Part shown: piece after piece, positions 6,276 to 6,447 of the stretch | Position numbering within the stretch: the stretch's first letter is position 1 | How the letters are laid out: every line of letters begins with the position of its first letter | Source of the DNA: Candidatus Methanocomedens sp. | Lineage (GTDB): Archaea; Halobacteriota; Methanosarcinia; Methanosarcinales; Methanocomedenaceae | Direction: 5' to 3' | NCBI GenBank assembly: GCA_009649835.1 | Contig: PYCK01000190.1 | Location: 1-6,447, forward strand | Length of the DNA stretch: 6,447 nt | Made by a program: the position numbers and the translations under genes | Notes under the pieces: generated by a model | Databases searched by the model: none | Told to the model about the DNA's origin: nothing | What the model saw: the letters and a program-made list of their open reading frames with translations, nothing else

Positions 6276-6417
6276 AGATTATTGTATCCACTTCAAAAAG
6301 CATGGTATTTTGACCGGATTTACAGGATTTACAGGATGTTAATGTTGCGGTATATCCTGTCGATCCTGTCTAATAATTTTTAAATTACCCTTGGATTTGA
6401 AGTGGATACAGATTATT
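6276..6417. mobile_element. MITE-like insertion with terminal inverted repeats and flanking direct repeat
   Basis: TGTATCCACTTCAAA (6283-6297) and TTTGAAGTGGATACA (6396-6410) are a perfect 15-base inverted repeat. Right outside them lies a direct repeat: AGATTATT at 6276-6283 and 6410-6417 (8 bases if the element is 6284-6409 with 14-base ends; 6 bases, GATTAT, if it is 6283-6410 with 15-base ends). The roughly 126-base interior has no coding capacity and contains a hairpin. This is the structure of a miniature inverted-repeat element with target-site duplication, mobilised in trans by some transposase. The parent insertion sequence is not in the window and I cannot name its family. Confidence 0.7.
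6316..6369. repeat. ACAGGAT repeats forming a 16-base-arm hairpin
   Basis: ACAGGAT occurs at 6322-6328 and 6331-6337 with a 9-base period, preceded by a partial unit GGATTT at 6316-6321. The inverted form ATCCTGT occurs at 6354-6360 and 6363-6369. The arms 6322-6337 and 6354-6369 pair over 16 positions except one mismatch and one G-T wobble, around a 16-base loop. A T-rich run (6377-6381) follows on the + strand. It sits inside the MITE-like element and could act as a transcription terminator or simply be the element's core. Confidence 0.7.
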
Positions 6418-6447
6418 TGTATATTCGAGTAGCAGTGTTGCTTTTGC

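Larger units (their letters stand above)
6104..6447. other. Gene-free right edge
   Basis: The 344 bases beyond the ferredoxin start carry no intact gene that I can support. They hold its ribosome site, a weak TATA-like box, a possible gene remnant (6182-6265) and the MITE-like element (6276-6417). The last 30 bases show nothing recognisable. No tRNA or CRISPR structure was seen. Confidence 0.6.

Noticed and set aside
6316..6369. CRISPR-like repeats
   Set aside because: The units are only 7-9 bases, have no spacers and are arranged as an inverted pair; they form a hairpin, not an array.

Overview
The window looks like a piece of a euryarchaeal genome, most plausibly from the methanogen/methanotroph (Methanosarcinales or ANME-like) side. 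This is an inference. It rests on a GpgS-type glucosyl-3-phosphoglycerate synthase paired with an MPGP-like phosphatase (a combination known from Methanococcoides), a tungsten/molybdenum aldehyde:ferredoxin oxidoreductase family protein, Shine-Dalgarno sites of the GGAGTGA/GAGGTG type, and GTG and TTG starts. No rRNA or tRNA gene is present to confirm it.

Layout. The left part is read on the + strand: the 3' part of an HAD-family glucosyl/mannosyl-3-phosphoglycerate phosphatase (1-750, 5' end outside the window), an unrecognised 175-residue protein (806-1333), and a GH15-type glucoamylase-like hydrolase (1339-2568, GTG start) that follows it after only 5 bases. The right part is read on the - strand: a four-cluster ferredoxin (5693-6103, TTG start), an AOR-family oxidoreductase one base downstream (3955-5691), and then the GT81-type synthase gpgS (2647-3858). 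The two sets converge on a short 78-base gap at 2569-2646.

How the genes may work together. gpgS makes glucosyl-3-phosphoglycerate from a nucleotide-glucose and 3-phosphoglycerate, and the phosphatase removes the phosphate to give the compatible solute glucosylglycerate. The GH15 protein between them could turn over a glucoside (glucosylglycerate itself, trehalose or glycogen). That link comes from position only. The ferredoxin and AOR form a separate redox unit of the AorA/AorB or WOR5-type, probably interconverting aldehydes or related substrates with low-potential electrons.

Non-coding structure is richer than usual. A 19-base unit is repeated in tandem between the AOR gene and gpgS, with two identical 12-base palindromes. 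Two abutting copies of an 11-base odd palindrome lie in front of the 175-residue gene. At the right edge (about 6276-6417) there is a small non-coding element with 14-15-base perfect terminal inverted repeats, an 8-base flanking direct repeat and an internal ACAGGAT hairpin: a MITE-like insertion. Next to it is a short open stretch without a start codon that may be a gene remnant.
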